Notes under the pieces: generated by a model
Databases searched by the model: none
What the model saw: only the letters and a program-made list of their open reading frames with translations
Told to the model about the DNA's origin: nothing
In this document: positions 8,176 through 17,101 of the stretch, one piece after another
Layout: every line of letters starts with the position of its first letter
Position numbering within the stretch: position 1 is the first letter of the stretch
Made by a program: the position numbers and the translations under genes
Source: SVTX01 sp045585895
Lineage (GTDB): Bacteria > Bacillota > Clostridia > Oscillospirales > CAG-272
NCBI GenBank assembly: GCA_045585895.1
Contig: JAZMZI010000144.1
Span: 1-64,000, forward strand
Direction of reading: 5' to 3'
Length of the DNA stretch: 64,000 bases

Positions 8176-9336
8176 ATGAAGGACGAACAGTACGGCGAGC
8201 TTAGTGTTATAGGAATGAAAGGTTGTGAGGCTTTTGCCGAGCAGGTAGACTATTACCTTAAGGAATGGAGAAGACATACCAACGAGGAGACCTACCTCGT
8301 TGAGGCGGTCTGCCCCAGATTCGGTACGGGTGAAGGTAAGGGTCTTATCCATCAGAGTATGAGAGGACAGGACGTTTACATTATTTGTGACGTATTCAAT
8401 TACGGAGTTACTTACCGTATGTACGGTCAGACAGTTCCTATGAGTCCTGACGATCACTACGCAGACCTTAAAAGAGTTGTTGCAGCTATCGCGGGCAAGG
8501 CAAGAAGAATTACCGTAATTATGCCTATGCTTTACGAGGGCAGGCAGCATAAAAAGTCTACGAGAGAGTCTCTTGACTGCGCTGTTATGCTTCAGGAGCT
8601 TGTGAATATGGGTATTCACAATATTATTACCTTCGACGCTCACGATCCCAGAGTGTGCAACGCTATTCCGCTTCACGGTTTTGATAACGTTCGCCCCTCT
8701 TATCAGATGATAAAAGCTCTCATCAAAGCTGTTCCCGACATTGTTATCGACAAGGAAAACCTTATGATGATCTCCCCCGACGAGGGCGCTATGGGCAGAT
8801 GTATGTATTACTCCTCGGTTCTCGGAATCGATATCGGTATGTTCTATAAGCGTCGTAACTACTCAGTTATTATCAACGGAAAGAATCCCATCGAGGCTCA
8901 CGAGTACCTCGGTCAGGATCTCACAGATAAGGACGTTATCGTAGTTGACGATATGATCTCTTCGGGAGAGTCTATGCTTGACGTGTGTTCTCAGCTTAAG
9001 GAGAGAGGAGCAAAGAGAATTTTCGCATTCTCTACCTTCGGCCTCTTTACCGACGGTTTTGATAAGTTCGACAAGGCTTATGAAGACGGTATCATTTCCA
9101 AGGTGTTTACCACTAACCTCGTATACCGCCGTCCGGGTCTTCTCGAGAAGCCTTGGCACGTTGATGTTAACATGTGCAAGTACGTTTCTTACATTATTGA
9201 CACTCTCAATCACGACGCGACCATCAGCGAGCTTCTCGATCCCGCAAAGCGTATCAATGCTATCGTTGCAAAGCACAAGGCTGAGATGGAAAAGCACGGA
9301 CAGATCAAGATGTCTTTTGACACAGAAAACAAGTAA
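8176..9336 (+). CDS. prs: Ribose-phosphate pyrophosphokinase
   Basis: This enzyme makes PRPP from ribose 5-phosphate and ATP for nucleotide, His and NAD synthesis. The PRPP-binding loop DVIVVDDMISSGESM is near residues 253-267, and the ATP/ribose segment GRQHKKSTRESLD is near residues 117-129. At 386 aa it is longer than the classical form of about 315 aa and belongs to the long Clostridia-type variant with an extended N-terminus and C-terminus. It follows rhaB by 37 bp with a GGAGG site, so the two may share a transcript. Confidence 0.9.
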   Translation: MKDEQYGELSVIGMKGCEAFAEQVDYYLKEWRRHTNEETYLVEAVCPRFGTGEGKGLIHQSMRGQDVYIICDVFNYGVTYRMYGQTVPMSPDDHYADLKRVVAAIAGKARRITVIMPMLYEGRQHKKSTRESLDCAVMLQELVNMGIHNIITFDAHDPRVCNAIPLHGFDNVRPSYQMIKALIKAVPDIVIDKENLMMISPDEGAMGRCMYYSSVLGIDIGMFYKRRNYSVIINGKNPIEAHEYLGQDLTDKDVIVVDDMISSGESMLDVCSQLKERGAKRIFAFSTFGLFTDGFDKFDKAYEDGIISKVFTTNLVYRRPGLLEKPWHVDVNMCKYVSYIIDTLNHDATISELLDPAKRINAIVAKHKAEMEKHGQIKMSFDTENK

Positions 9337-9346
9337 AATCTTTAAT

Positions 9347-9567
9347 GGGGCTGTCTCATTAAGCGCAGAACAAAAGCCACTTTTAAAAGAAAAGCCAAAA
9401 TTCAACTAAAAAATAATGTTTTTTCTTTTTTAATGTCGAAATCCACCGATTTTTCGGCGGATTTCCTCATTTTATGTGGCTTTTTAGACGCGTTTTGGCT
9501 CTCTGGCGTACTTCTGTACGCCGACGAGAACCAAAACACGCCTTCTGCATCTAACTGAGACGGCCCC
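9347..9567. repeat. 221-bp structured intergenic repeat with terminal inverted repeats
   Basis: The ends GGGGCTGTCTCA (9347-9358) and TGAGACGGCCCC (9556-9567) form a 12-bp inverted repeat with one mismatch. Inside are an AAATCCACCGA/TCGGCGGATTT hairpin and a long hairpin, GCGTTTTGG...CCAAAACACGC, whose tip is GGCGTAC-TTCT-GTACGCC. The stretch from CTCATTAAGCGCA through TGTGGCTTTTTAGACGCG recurs in diverged form at 25762-25925. No coding frame is convincing. It lies between prs and the DUF1385 gene and may act as a terminator or be a non-autonomous mobile repeat. Confidence 0.7.
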
Positions 9568-9706
9568 ATTTTTTTCGCTTTTAAGATTTATTGTTTTTTA
9601 TATGCTGATTTTCATACGGAGTTAATATATTTAGGATAAAATATAATGATTAAAGTATATTTTAAGTCACAATAATAGTATTATTGAAAGGGTAAATATT
9701 TTTACA

Positions 9707-10906
9707 ATGGCAAAAAACAATAAAACCTGCAAGAAAACCTCTATCGGCGGTCAGGCTTTGATGGAGGGAATTATGATGCGAGGCCCCGTAACTACCGCAA
9801 TGGCGGTGAGAAATACCAAGGGTGAGATCGTAATTGAAAAGTTTCCCACCGAGGCTAAACAACGCAGTAAATTTTTAAAGTTGCCTTTTGTTCGCGGTGT
9901 TTTTGCGTATATTGATTCTATGGTCCAAGGTTCTAAGTGTCTTATGCGCTCCGCTGAAATTTCCGGTCTTGAGGAGGCAGAGGAAGAGCTGAGACGAGAA
10001 AAAGAAGCAAAAAAAGCTGAAAAAGCGGCTAAAAAGGCAGCGAAAAAGCGAGTTCAGGTAGCAGAAAACGCCGATACACCTCTTGAAGAGGTTGTTGAAA
10101 AAATAAATGAAGATACCGAAGCCACCGTTGCTGAAAAAGTTGAGGGAGATTTCGCAGAAATTCATACGGAACCGATTTCTGACAAAGCTGAAACTCAATC
10201 TGATGATAAATCGGAAAAGAAAAAAGAGGGAACTACTATAATGGGAGTAATGATGCCCGTTATTACAGTTATCTCCTTTGTTATAGCTATCTTGCTGTTT
10301 TTTGTGCTCCCCACCTATCTCTTTACGTGGGCACAGGGACCGTTCCCGTTTTTGAAGAACGATAACGAGATAATACAGTCACTTATAAAATCATTGTTTG
10401 AGGGAAGCTTTAAGGTTGTTATTCTCGTTGGTTATATGGGAGTAATGCTTTTGATGAAGGACATAAGAAGAACCTTTCAGTTTCACGGAGCAGAGCATAA
10501 GACCATATTCTGTTATGAGGCGGGTCTTGAGCTTACCGTTGAAAACGTGAGAAAGCAAAAGCGTTTCCATCCAAGATGCGGTACCAGTTTTCTTATATTG
10601 ATGGTTCTTGTCAGCGTATTCGTCTCTTTTTGTATCGATCCCGTGTTCCTGCTTATCAGAGGAGAGGTTCCTCCCACGTTGATCCGCGCCGCTATCAGAA
10701 TTGCACTTATTCCTCTTATAGTAGGTCTTGGATATGAGCTTATTAAGATAGCTGGTAAACACGATAATATCATAACCAAAATCATTTCCGCTCCCGGTGT
10801 ATGGCTTCAGCATATAACTGTTCTTGAGCCCGACGATTCAATGATAGAATGCGCTATAGCCGCTATGAACGAGGTCGTTCCGAGTGACGAAAGCGACAAT
10901 TGGTGA
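9707..10906 (+). CDS. DUF1385 (YqhQ-like) membrane protein
   Basis: This 399-aa integral membrane protein of unknown function belongs to the DUF1385 family. The family N-terminus SIGGQALMEGIMMRGP (residues 12-27) and the conserved FHGAEHKTIFCYE and FHPRCGTSFL segments are present. Membrane spans lie near residues 183-210, 232-246, 290-320 and 333-350. Unusually, residues about 87-180 form a highly charged Lys/Ala/Glu-rich insertion (for example KKAEKAAKKAAKKR), probably an unstructured cytoplasmic loop. The family is often near prfA in Clostridia, but here it precedes nagB by 44 bp. Confidence 0.85.
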   Translation: MAKNNKTCKKTSIGGQALMEGIMMRGPVTTAMAVRNTKGEIVIEKFPTEAKQRSKFLKLPFVRGVFAYIDSMVQGSKCLMRSAEISGLEEAEEELRREKEAKKAEKAAKKAAKKRVQVAENADTPLEEVVEKINEDTEATVAEKVEGDFAEIHTEPISDKAETQSDDKSEKKKEGTTIMGVMMPVITVISFVIAILLFFVLPTYLFTWAQGPFPFLKNDNEIIQSLIKSLFEGSFKVVILVGYMGVMLLMKDIRRTFQFHGAEHKTIFCYEAGLELTVENVRKQKRFHPRCGTSFLILMVLVSVFVSFCIDPVFLLIRGEVPPTLIRAAIRIALIPLIVGLGYELIKIAGKHDNIITKIISAPGVWLQHITVLEPDDSMIECAIAAMNEVVPSDESDNW

Positions 10907-10950
10907 TCAGATAACGAAAAATTAATTTATATACAAGGAGATTATTTGTT

Positions 10951-11673
10951 ATGAAAATTTTAAAGTTTGCAACCTATGAAGAAATGAGCGCGGCTGCCGC
11001 AGATATTCTTGCAAAGCAGATCAGCGTTAAAAAGGACTCCGTTCTTGGTCTTGCCACAGGCTCTACTCCCGTTGGAATGTACAAAAAGCTTGTTGAGATG
11101 AACAAGTCGGGTGTGATCGACTTTTCCGATATAAAAACCGTAAATCTTGACGAATACTATCCCATCTCTCCCGAAAACAAGCAGAGCTACCGCTATTTTA
11201 TGAATGATAATCTCTTTGATCACGTAAATATAGATAAAGCCAACACTTACGTTCCCGACGGTACTGCGGAAAACGCAGACGAGGCTTGCGAAAATCACGA
11301 GAAGGTTATCAAGGCTCTCGGAGGTATCGACATTCAGGTTCTCGGTATCGGTCAGAACGGTCATATAGGATTTAATGAGCCCGAGGAAAATCTTTCTCTC
11401 TTTACACATAAGACTGCGTTGACCGAAAACACTATTCAGGCAAACTCCAGATTCTTCTCCGAGGACGAGGTTATGCCTACGATGGCGCTTACCATGGGTA
11501 TGGGAACGATCTTTGGCGCAAAGAAGATACTCCTTCTCATTAACGGTAAAAATAAGAGTGAAGCATTTAAGCAGCTCTTGACTGACAAGATAACTACCTC
11601 TTGTCCCGCAACGCTTCTTAAGCTTCATCCCAACGTAATAGTTCTTTGTGACAGTGAAGCGTACGGTGAATAA
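10951..11673 (+). CDS. nagB: Glucosamine-6-phosphate deaminase
   Basis: This enzyme converts glucosamine 6-phosphate to fructose 6-phosphate and ammonia in amino-sugar catabolism. The 240-aa length is normal for the Firmicute form. Visible signatures are LGLATGSTPVGMY (residues 32-44), VNLDEYYP with the catalytic Asp, and LGIGQNGHIGFNEP with the ring-opening His. An AAGGAG site precedes the ATG. It ends 4 bp before the next gene, so the two form an operon. No nagA is in the window. Confidence 0.93.
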   Translation: MKILKFATYEEMSAAAADILAKQISVKKDSVLGLATGSTPVGMYKKLVEMNKSGVIDFSDIKTVNLDEYYPISPENKQSYRYFMNDNLFDHVNIDKANTYVPDGTAENADEACENHEKVIKALGGIDIQVLGIGQNGHIGFNEPEENLSLFTHKTALTENTIQANSRFFSEDEVMPTMALTMGMGTIFGAKKILLLINGKNKSEAFKQLLTDKITTSCPATLLKLHPNVIVLCDSEAYGE

Positions 11674-11677
11674 GAAT

Positions 11678-12259
11678 ATGTCTGAATTATACAGAGGTGC
11701 AGACGCCGCAGTTGATGTGGCGTTTGCCGAGGAAATAAAAAAGGCGGCAGAGACCGCTATATCCGAGCTTCTTGCGTCCACAAATCTTAAAAAGGGCGAT
11801 ATTCTGGTTATCGGATGCTCATCCTCCGAGATACTCGGTTCAAAAATAGGCAAAGGCTCAAGCTTTGAGGCGGCAAGGATCGTTTTCGAGGCTATTTATC
11901 CCACGCTGTGCGAAAAGGGAATTTTCTTGGCGGCTCAGTGTTGTGAGCATCTTAACAGAGCATTGGTGATTGAGAGCGAGTGCGCCGAAAAATACGGATA
12001 TGACGTTGTGTCGGTCAAACCTCAACCCAAGGCGGGTGGCTCCTTTGCCACTCTTACTTATGAAAATATGAATTCTCCCGTAGTGGTCGAGCATATCAAG
12101 GCTCACGCAGGACTTGATATTGGCTTGACGCTTATAGGAATGCATCTTCGTGACGTTGCGGTTCCTCTTAGACTTTCCGTAAACAAAATAGGAGAAGCTC
12201 ATATCGTTTGTGCTTATACCCGTCCCAAGTTTATCGGCGGTTCAAGAGCTACGTATTAA
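11678..12259 (+). CDS. UPF0340 / TIGR01440 family protein (YwlG-like)
   Basis: This 193-aa conserved protein of unknown biochemical function is related to B. subtilis YwlG. I place the start at the ATG giving MSELYRGADAAVDVAF, four bases after the nagB stop. The longer frame begins inside nagB and adds ten atypical residues. Family-like segments are GDILVIGCSSSEILGSKIG, AAQCCEHLNRALVIE and GIDIGLTLIGMHLRDVAVPLR-like text (here LDIGLTLIGMHLRDVAVPLR). It forms an operon with nagB and is followed by a strong terminator. Its link to amino-sugar use is only positional. Confidence 0.85.
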   Translation: MSELYRGADAAVDVAFAEEIKKAAETAISELLASTNLKKGDILVIGCSSSEILGSKIGKGSSFEAARIVFEAIYPTLCEKGIFLAAQCCEHLNRALVIESECAEKYGYDVVSVKPQPKAGGSFATLTYENMNSPVVVEHIKAHAGLDIGLTLIGMHLRDVAVPLRLSVNKIGEAHIVCAYTRPKFIGGSRATY

Positions 12260-12260
12260 A

Positions 12261-12290
12261 AAATTGCCCGAGTCGCTCGGGCAATTTTTT
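12261..12290. terminator. Bidirectional terminator between UPF0340 gene and ldh
   Basis: A perfect 12-bp stem (aaattgcccgag / ctcgggcaattt) with a TCG loop has a T-run on the plus side and A residues before it. It can serve both convergent genes. Confidence 0.9.
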
Positions 12291-13236
12291 ATAATTGAGA
12301 AATAGCATCTTTTAAAGATCCCGCCGATTCGAGAAATCGCGATCTTTCGGTTTTGTCAAGAGGAATTTCGAGTATCTGCTCGATTCCGTTTCTTCCAACG
12401 ATACAGGGAATGCCCATACACACGTCAAAAACCCCGTATTCACCCGAAAGCTTGGTCGATACGGGCAGAATTGTGTGTTCGTCGTTAACTATAGCAGCTA
12501 CTATCCTTCTGACGGAATCTGCAATACCGTAATAGGTTGCACCTTTCGCTTCAATAATTCTATAGGCGCTGGTCGTTACCTCCGCCGCAAGAAGGTCAAG
12601 TACTGAGCGATCAAACTCCATTTTGCGCTCATTGTAGTAGCTGTCAAGATCGATTCCCGACACGTTTGCGCTGCTCCATACGGCAACCTCACTGTCTCCG
12701 TGTTCACCTATTACGAAGGAGTGAACGTTTCGGCTATCGACGCCAAGATGCTTGCCAACTTTTTCTTTAAGTCTTGCCGTGTCAAGTACGGTGCCCGATC
12801 CTATGACCCTTGAAGAGGGAAATCCCGATTCTGCGAGAGTTATATAAGTCAGCACGTCTACGGGATTGGTAACCACCAAAATCAGCGCCTCACGGTTAAA
12901 TTCAATTATATTGTCAACGATCTTTCTGAAAATGTTCGCGTTGGTTTTTAATAGATCAAGTCTCGACTGATCGGGAGTTTGATTTACTCCTGCAGTAATG
13001 ATTATTATTCCGCAATCGCCTATGTCCTTGTAATCTCCCGCTATGATCTCCATAGGAGAATTGAACGGAAGGGCGTGGGAAATATCCTCGGCTTCGCCGA
13101 TAGCCTTTTTTTTGTTAATATCGATCAGAACGAGCTTTGATAACAGTTTGCTGTGCATTAATGCGTATGCCGTTGCCGACCCCACGTTCCCGCATCCGAT
13201 TATGGCGCAGGATCTTATATTAAAATTATCATCCAT
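12289..13236 (-). CDS. ldh: L-lactate dehydrogenase
   Basis: This cytosolic enzyme reduces pyruvate to L-lactate with NADH. The 315-aa sequence shows the Rossmann motif IIGCGNVGSATAY, the mobile loop NQTPDQSRLDLL with Gln at the position that separates lactate from malate dehydrogenase, the VVTNPVDVLTY segment, and the catalytic GEHGDSE with the active-site His. It is monocistronic and convergent with the UPF0340 gene. The upstream gap to the small gene at 13392 is about 155 bp and holds divergent promoters. Confidence 0.92.
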   Translation of the reverse strand: MDDNFNIRSCAIIGCGNVGSATAYALMHSKLLSKLVLIDINKKKAIGEAEDISHALPFNSPMEIIAGDYKDIGDCGIIIITAGVNQTPDQSRLDLLKTNANIFRKIVDNIIEFNREALILVVTNPVDVLTYITLAESGFPSSRVIGSGTVLDTARLKEKVGKHLGVDSRNVHSFVIGEHGDSEVAVWSSANVSGIDLDSYYNERKMEFDRSVLDLLAAEVTTSAYRIIEAKGATYYGIADSVRRIVAAIVNDEHTILPVSTKLSGEYGVFDVCMGIPCIVGRNGIEQILEIPLDKTERSRFLESAGSLKDAISQL

Positions 13237-13352
13237 ATTTTTCTTGCCTCCGTTTTTTACTTATTATAAACGCAGGAGAGATCTAAAATACAAGTCCGTC
13301 CCTTAAACCGTAGAATTTACAAGGAATTCACATAATTAATCCTTTGCGGTGA

Positions 13353-13358
13353 TATAAT
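13353..13358 (+). promoter_or_regulatory. -10 box of the small calcium-motif gene
   Basis: TATAAT lies 34 bases before the ATG at 13392. A good -35 is not seen at 17 bp. Confidence 0.4.
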
Positions 13359-13391
13359 AAATCTACGAATTAACATTTTAAGGAGTTTCTG

Positions 13392-13619
13392 ATGGATAAA
13401 AAATCTTCGATAAAGATAATTCTTATAGTTTCTGCCGTAGTCGTTGCGGTTGCAGCGGCAATTGTAGGTGTATACCTTTATTTGAATAGAAAAGTGAAGG
13501 CGGCAGTGCTTGGTAAAATGGATTTTGACGGTGACGGAAAAATCGATGCTATAATGCTTGATACGACCGGAAACGGAGAGGTCGATACTATAATTTTAAA
13601 TTCGGAAGATTATGAATAA
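13392..13619 (+). CDS. Small membrane-anchored protein with two EF-hand-like loops
   Basis: This 75-aa protein has a basic start (MDKKSSIK), one membrane span (about residues 8-31) and an outer tail of about 40 residues. The tail contains DFDGDGKIDAIM and DTTGNGEVDTII, two repeats of the DxDxDGxxD calcium-loop type seen in dockerin, thrombospondin-3 and FG-GAP proteins. An AAGGAG site lies 7 bases before the ATG, and a strong terminator follows immediately, so it is a real single-gene unit. No function is known. Calcium binding outside the membrane is inferred. Confidence 0.75.
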   Translation: MDKKSSIKIILIVSAVVVAVAAAIVGVYLYLNRKVKAAVLGKMDFDGDGKIDAIMLDTTGNGEVDTIILNSEDYE

Positions 13620-13660
13620 AAAGAGGACTGTCACTTCAATGAAGTGACAGTCCTCTTTTA
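13618..13660 (+). terminator. Strong terminator of the small calcium-motif gene
   Basis: A perfect 17-bp stem (aagaggactgtcacttc and complement) with an AAT loop is preceded by A residues and followed by T residues. Confidence 0.92.
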
Positions 13661-13669
13661 TGTTAATTA

Positions 13670-13781
13670 TTATTTTGCAAGCATTTCAAGCAACAGAGCA
13701 AAGCCTACGGTTGCGCTTCCAATTCCCATAAGTCCGACGAGGACTATTGAGAGTATTCTTACCCAAAGCTTTTTTTTCATT
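13670..13781 (-). pseudogene. Small single-span membrane ORF broken by a +1 frameshift
   Basis: An AAGAGG site precedes an ATG at 13779-13781 that opens MKKKLWVRILSIVL. The frame then turns into basic, non-membrane sequence (RRTYGNWKRNRR). Removing one base near 13740 restores VGLMGIGSATVGFALLLEMLAK with a TAA at 13670-13672, which completes a 36-residue hydrophobic protein. The 112-base length is exactly one more than the intact gene would need. It is either a recent pseudogene or an assembly error. It is the last gene of the topoisomerase operon. Confidence 0.55.
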
Positions 13782-13809
13782 TTTTATACCTCTTAATTCT
13801 AATGATTTT

Positions 13810-16011
13810 TTAGTTAATTGGAGAGCCGGAAGCGGGGAGCTTAAGCTTTCTGCATCCTTTTGTGTTATCGGAATTACCATCGAAATCAGCAGTTGCGTAT
13901 GCGACCGTCTGATTTTTCTTTATGGTCATAAGCTGAACACCGATGGAAGTTTTCGTGGTCTTTACGGGTATCAAAGAGGTTTTGAAGATTATTGCTCTCT
14001 GATCGTTGGTTACCGTCATTATTTCAAAGGGTTTCTTTTCATTTTCGGAGAATACGCCAACAATGGGAGAAGCAGTAGAGAATACACCCTTCAGCTTGCG
14101 ACGCACACTGGACGTTTCATATGCTTTTTCGGGAATTTTAACGCCCTTGCCGTTTTCAAAGATGAACACGTAATTGTAGCCTTCTCTGAAATCACTTTGC
14201 AAAGAGACGAAAACGGGCTTTTCTCCCTGATCCATCTTAAGTACGGAGGGAACGAACTGACCCATGACCGATGCCTTGCAGTTTTCGAAATCGTTGACAG
14301 CGGCTCGGTAAAGCTGACCCTTATCGGTAAAGAACATCAGCGTATCTTTGTTTTCTGCGTCGAATATCTGACGGAGCGAGTCGCCTTCCTTGAAATACTG
14401 CTCGTCATTACCCTGAAGTGAGCGGTAGGTGATCTTCTTGAAATATCCTTCACGAGAAAGAACAATCTTGCAAGGATAGTTTTCAATCGCATCCTCTTCA
14501 ACGTACGCCTCGATATTATCCGCATGAATTATCTGAGTCTTTCTCGGTTGACCGTATTTCTTCTTGATCTCGGTCAACTGATTTGCAATAAGAGCTTTGA
14601 GCTTAAACTCGTCTGCAAGGATCTCCTCGATATCCGCGATTTCCTTTTTAAGGTCTTCAATTTCGGAAATGCGATTGATGATATATTCGCGGTTGAGGTT
14701 ACGCAGCTTGATGTCGGCAATATAATTCGCCTGTATTTCATCAATTGAAAAACCTGTGCAGAGATTGGGGATAACGTCCTCGTCCTTTTCGGTCTTACGG
14801 ATGATCCTTATTGCCTTATCAATGTCCAACAGTATTTTTCCGAGACCCAAAAGCAAGTGAAGCTTGTCTTTCTTTTTGCCAAGGTCAAATTCAAGCTCGC
14901 GGCTGAGACATTCCATTCTGAAAGCTATCCATTCTGTCAGAATATCAACAACTCCAAGCTGACGGGGTTCTGCATCTATAATAATGTTAAAGTTGCATTT
15001 GAAGCTGTTTTCGAGAGGCGTTGATTTAAAGAGCTTTTGCATAAGCTTATCGGGATCAACGCCCTTACGAAGGTCAAGAGTGAGCTTCAAGCCCTCTTTG
15101 TCGGTCTCGTCACGGAAGTCAACTACTTCCTTGAGTCGTCCCTCCTTAACCATAGCCGATACCTTATTGAGTATCTGCTCAATGGTTGTGGAATATGGAA
15201 TTTGGTAGATATCGATACAGTTTGCGGAAGGATCGTAGGTGTATCTTGAACGGATCTTGAAGCTTCCGTCACCTGTCTCGTAGATCGTCCTCATCTGTTC
15301 TTCATCGTAGATGATCTGACCTCCGCCGGGGAAGTCGGGAGCTTTGATTATCTCCATGATCTTTTCAACGGTTATATTGGGCTTTTTGAGGATCGCGATT
15401 GTTCCGTCGCACACCTCGGAAAGATTAAAGGAGCAGATATCCGAAGCCATACCGACGGCAATTCCGCTATTGGGGGAAACGAGAATATTTGGGAACATGG
15501 TGGGAAGAAGCTGAGGCTCCTTCATAGTTCCGTCGTAGTTGTCCACCATATTTACGGCGTTCTTATCAATGCCGTTGAAAAGCGTTTCGCAAAAAGCGTC
15601 CAGCTTTGCCTCGGTATAACGGGGAGCAGCGTATTTCGTTTCTGAGGAATACTGCTTACCGAAGTTACCCTTGGAGTCAACGAAGGGATGGAGAAGAGTC
15701 TCGTTACCTCTGGTAAGACGTACCATAGTCTCGTATATCGACTGGTCACCGTGAGGGTGAAGCTTCATTACGGCACCCACGATATTCGCGCTCTTGGTTC
15801 TCGCACCCTTGAGAAGTCCTAAATTATACATAGTGTAAAGGATCTTTCTGTGCGCGGGCTTAAATCCGTCTATCTCGGGGATAGCTCTTGAAACTATAAC
15901 GCTCATAGTGTAGGGCATATAGTTTTTCTCGATGGTCTCGGTTATAGGCTGAGGCAATATCGGGGCATAAACGATCTCTTCGACTTCGTTTTGTTTCTTT
16001 TTCTTTGCCAT
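13810..16011 (-). CDS. Type IIA topoisomerase subunit A (GyrA/ParC-like)
   Basis: This subunit breaks and rejoins DNA during strand passage and needs a GyrB/ParE partner, which is not in the window. The active-site pair is R131-Y132 (AAPRYTEAKL), and the winged-helix region with HPHGDQSIYET is at residues 85-95. A DNA-gate coiled coil lies near 440-500, and degenerate beta-pinwheel blades follow to the end. At 733 aa it is shorter than GyrA, and no GyrA box is seen, so a ParC-like or extra topoisomerase role is likely. In the quinolone-resistance region, Gln89 and Glu93 occupy the positions of E. coli Ser83 and Asp87. Confidence 0.85.
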   Translation of the reverse strand: MAKKKKQNEVEEIVYAPILPQPITETIEKNYMPYTMSVIVSRAIPEIDGFKPAHRKILYTMYNLGLLKGARTKSANIVGAVMKLHPHGDQSIYETMVRLTRGNETLLHPFVDSKGNFGKQYSSETKYAAPRYTEAKLDAFCETLFNGIDKNAVNMVDNYDGTMKEPQLLPTMFPNILVSPNSGIAVGMASDICSFNLSEVCDGTIAILKKPNITVEKIMEIIKAPDFPGGGQIIYDEEQMRTIYETGDGSFKIRSRYTYDPSANCIDIYQIPYSTTIEQILNKVSAMVKEGRLKEVVDFRDETDKEGLKLTLDLRKGVDPDKLMQKLFKSTPLENSFKCNFNIIIDAEPRQLGVVDILTEWIAFRMECLSRELEFDLGKKKDKLHLLLGLGKILLDIDKAIRIIRKTEKDEDVIPNLCTGFSIDEIQANYIADIKLRNLNREYIINRISEIEDLKKEIADIEEILADEFKLKALIANQLTEIKKKYGQPRKTQIIHADNIEAYVEEDAIENYPCKIVLSREGYFKKITYRSLQGNDEQYFKEGDSLRQIFDAENKDTLMFFTDKGQLYRAAVNDFENCKASVMGQFVPSVLKMDQGEKPVFVSLQSDFREGYNYVFIFENGKGVKIPEKAYETSSVRRKLKGVFSTASPIVGVFSENEKKPFEIMTVTNDQRAIIFKTSLIPVKTTKTSIGVQLMTIKKNQTVAYATADFDGNSDNTKGCRKLKLPASGSPIN

Positions 16012-16043
16012 TTATATAATTACCTTTCGTATAATTTTCAACG

Positions 16044-17081
16044 TCAAATTTTCAGTACCGTGTGAGCCGCCGCGCGGATCATTCGGTTATAGAGAGCAAG
16101 TCCCAACCCTTCTTTATCGGGGATATGGGCATAGATAATATCGGGAGAAAGTGTGTCGCACTCACGAAGCCTTGCAAAAAGCATTTTAGCATGCATTTTA
16201 AGGTCTCCACGACGTCCAATGGGCAAAAGAAGCTCTTTTTTTAGTAATTCAGCTTCCTCGTCATAACAAAGAATTGCACATCGGCATTTTTCTTGCTCAT
16301 TTTTTAAAAATTCAATGATCTTTTCGTCCTCTCCGTCAAGGAGAATAAGTTGAGCCGACGGGGCATAATGCTTGTACTTCATGCCGGGAGATAGTGGACG
16401 CTCGTTTTCGCTCAAGGTACCCTCAAGCGTAGGGGATATAGTCACGTCGTCGCAAATACAGCAAAGCGCGTCGTAGGTGATAGCGCCGGGGCGGAGAAGA
16501 ATGAGACCTCCGCACTCTGTTATCATAACTATTGTAGATTCGAGACCTATTTCGCAAGCACCGCCGTCGATTATCATATCGACTTTGCCGAGAAAATCCT
16601 CTATAACGTATTCAACGGCAGTAGTTGATGGCTTACCCGAAATATTTGCCGAGGGTGCCGCCACGGGGATCCCTGCCTCGCGGATTATCGCACTGGCAAC
16701 GGGATGAGAGGGACAACGGATTGCGACGGTATCGAGTCCGCCCGTGGTCTCATATGGAACGGTATCCTTTTTCTTAAGTATGACCGTTAATGGCCCGGGC
16801 ATAAACGCTTTAGCGAGTTTATAGTAGATTTCATTGGTATAAGCGTATTTTTCAGCGTCTTCGGGATCGGCAATATGTATTATAAGGGGGTTGTCCGAGG
16901 GACGTCCCTTTGCCGCGTATATTTTTTTCGACGAGAGGGGATTGGTGCCGTCGCCGCCAAGACCATAGACTGTCTCGGTTGGTATAACCACCAATCCACC
17001 CTCGCGCAAAAGAGTCGCCGCGCGAGAAATGTCGTTTGCCTGCGCAGTTACGTCTTCTATTTTAATAACTGTCGTGTTCAT
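16044..17081 (-). CDS. tsaC: L-threonylcarbamoyladenylate synthase
   Basis: This enzyme makes threonylcarbamoyl-AMP from Thr, bicarbonate and ATP, the first step of the t6A37 modification of ANN-decoding tRNAs. The YrdC/SUA5 domain occupies about residues 13-200, with GGLVVIPTETVYGLGGDG, KGRPSDNPLIIHI and SANISGKPS. A C-terminal Sua5 domain follows (about 220-345), so this is the long YwlC-type form. It sits 20 bp after prfA and 32 bp before the topoisomerase gene in one minus-strand operon, as prfA and ywlC are near each other in Bacillus. Confidence 0.93.
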   Translation of the reverse strand: MNTTVIKIEDVTAQANDISRAATLLREGGLVVIPTETVYGLGGDGTNPLSSKKIYAAKGRPSDNPLIIHIADPEDAEKYAYTNEIYYKLAKAFMPGPLTVILKKKDTVPYETTGGLDTVAIRCPSHPVASAIIREAGIPVAAPSANISGKPSTTAVEYVIEDFLGKVDMIIDGGACEIGLESTIVMITECGGLILLRPGAITYDALCCICDDVTISPTLEGTLSENERPLSPGMKYKHYAPSAQLILLDGEDEKIIEFLKNEQEKCRCAILCYDEEAELLKKELLLPIGRRGDLKMHAKMLFARLRECDTLSPDIIYAHIPDKEGLGLALYNRMIRAAAHTVLKI

Positions 17082-17101
17082 AGCGACTCCTTTCTTGAGT
17101 T

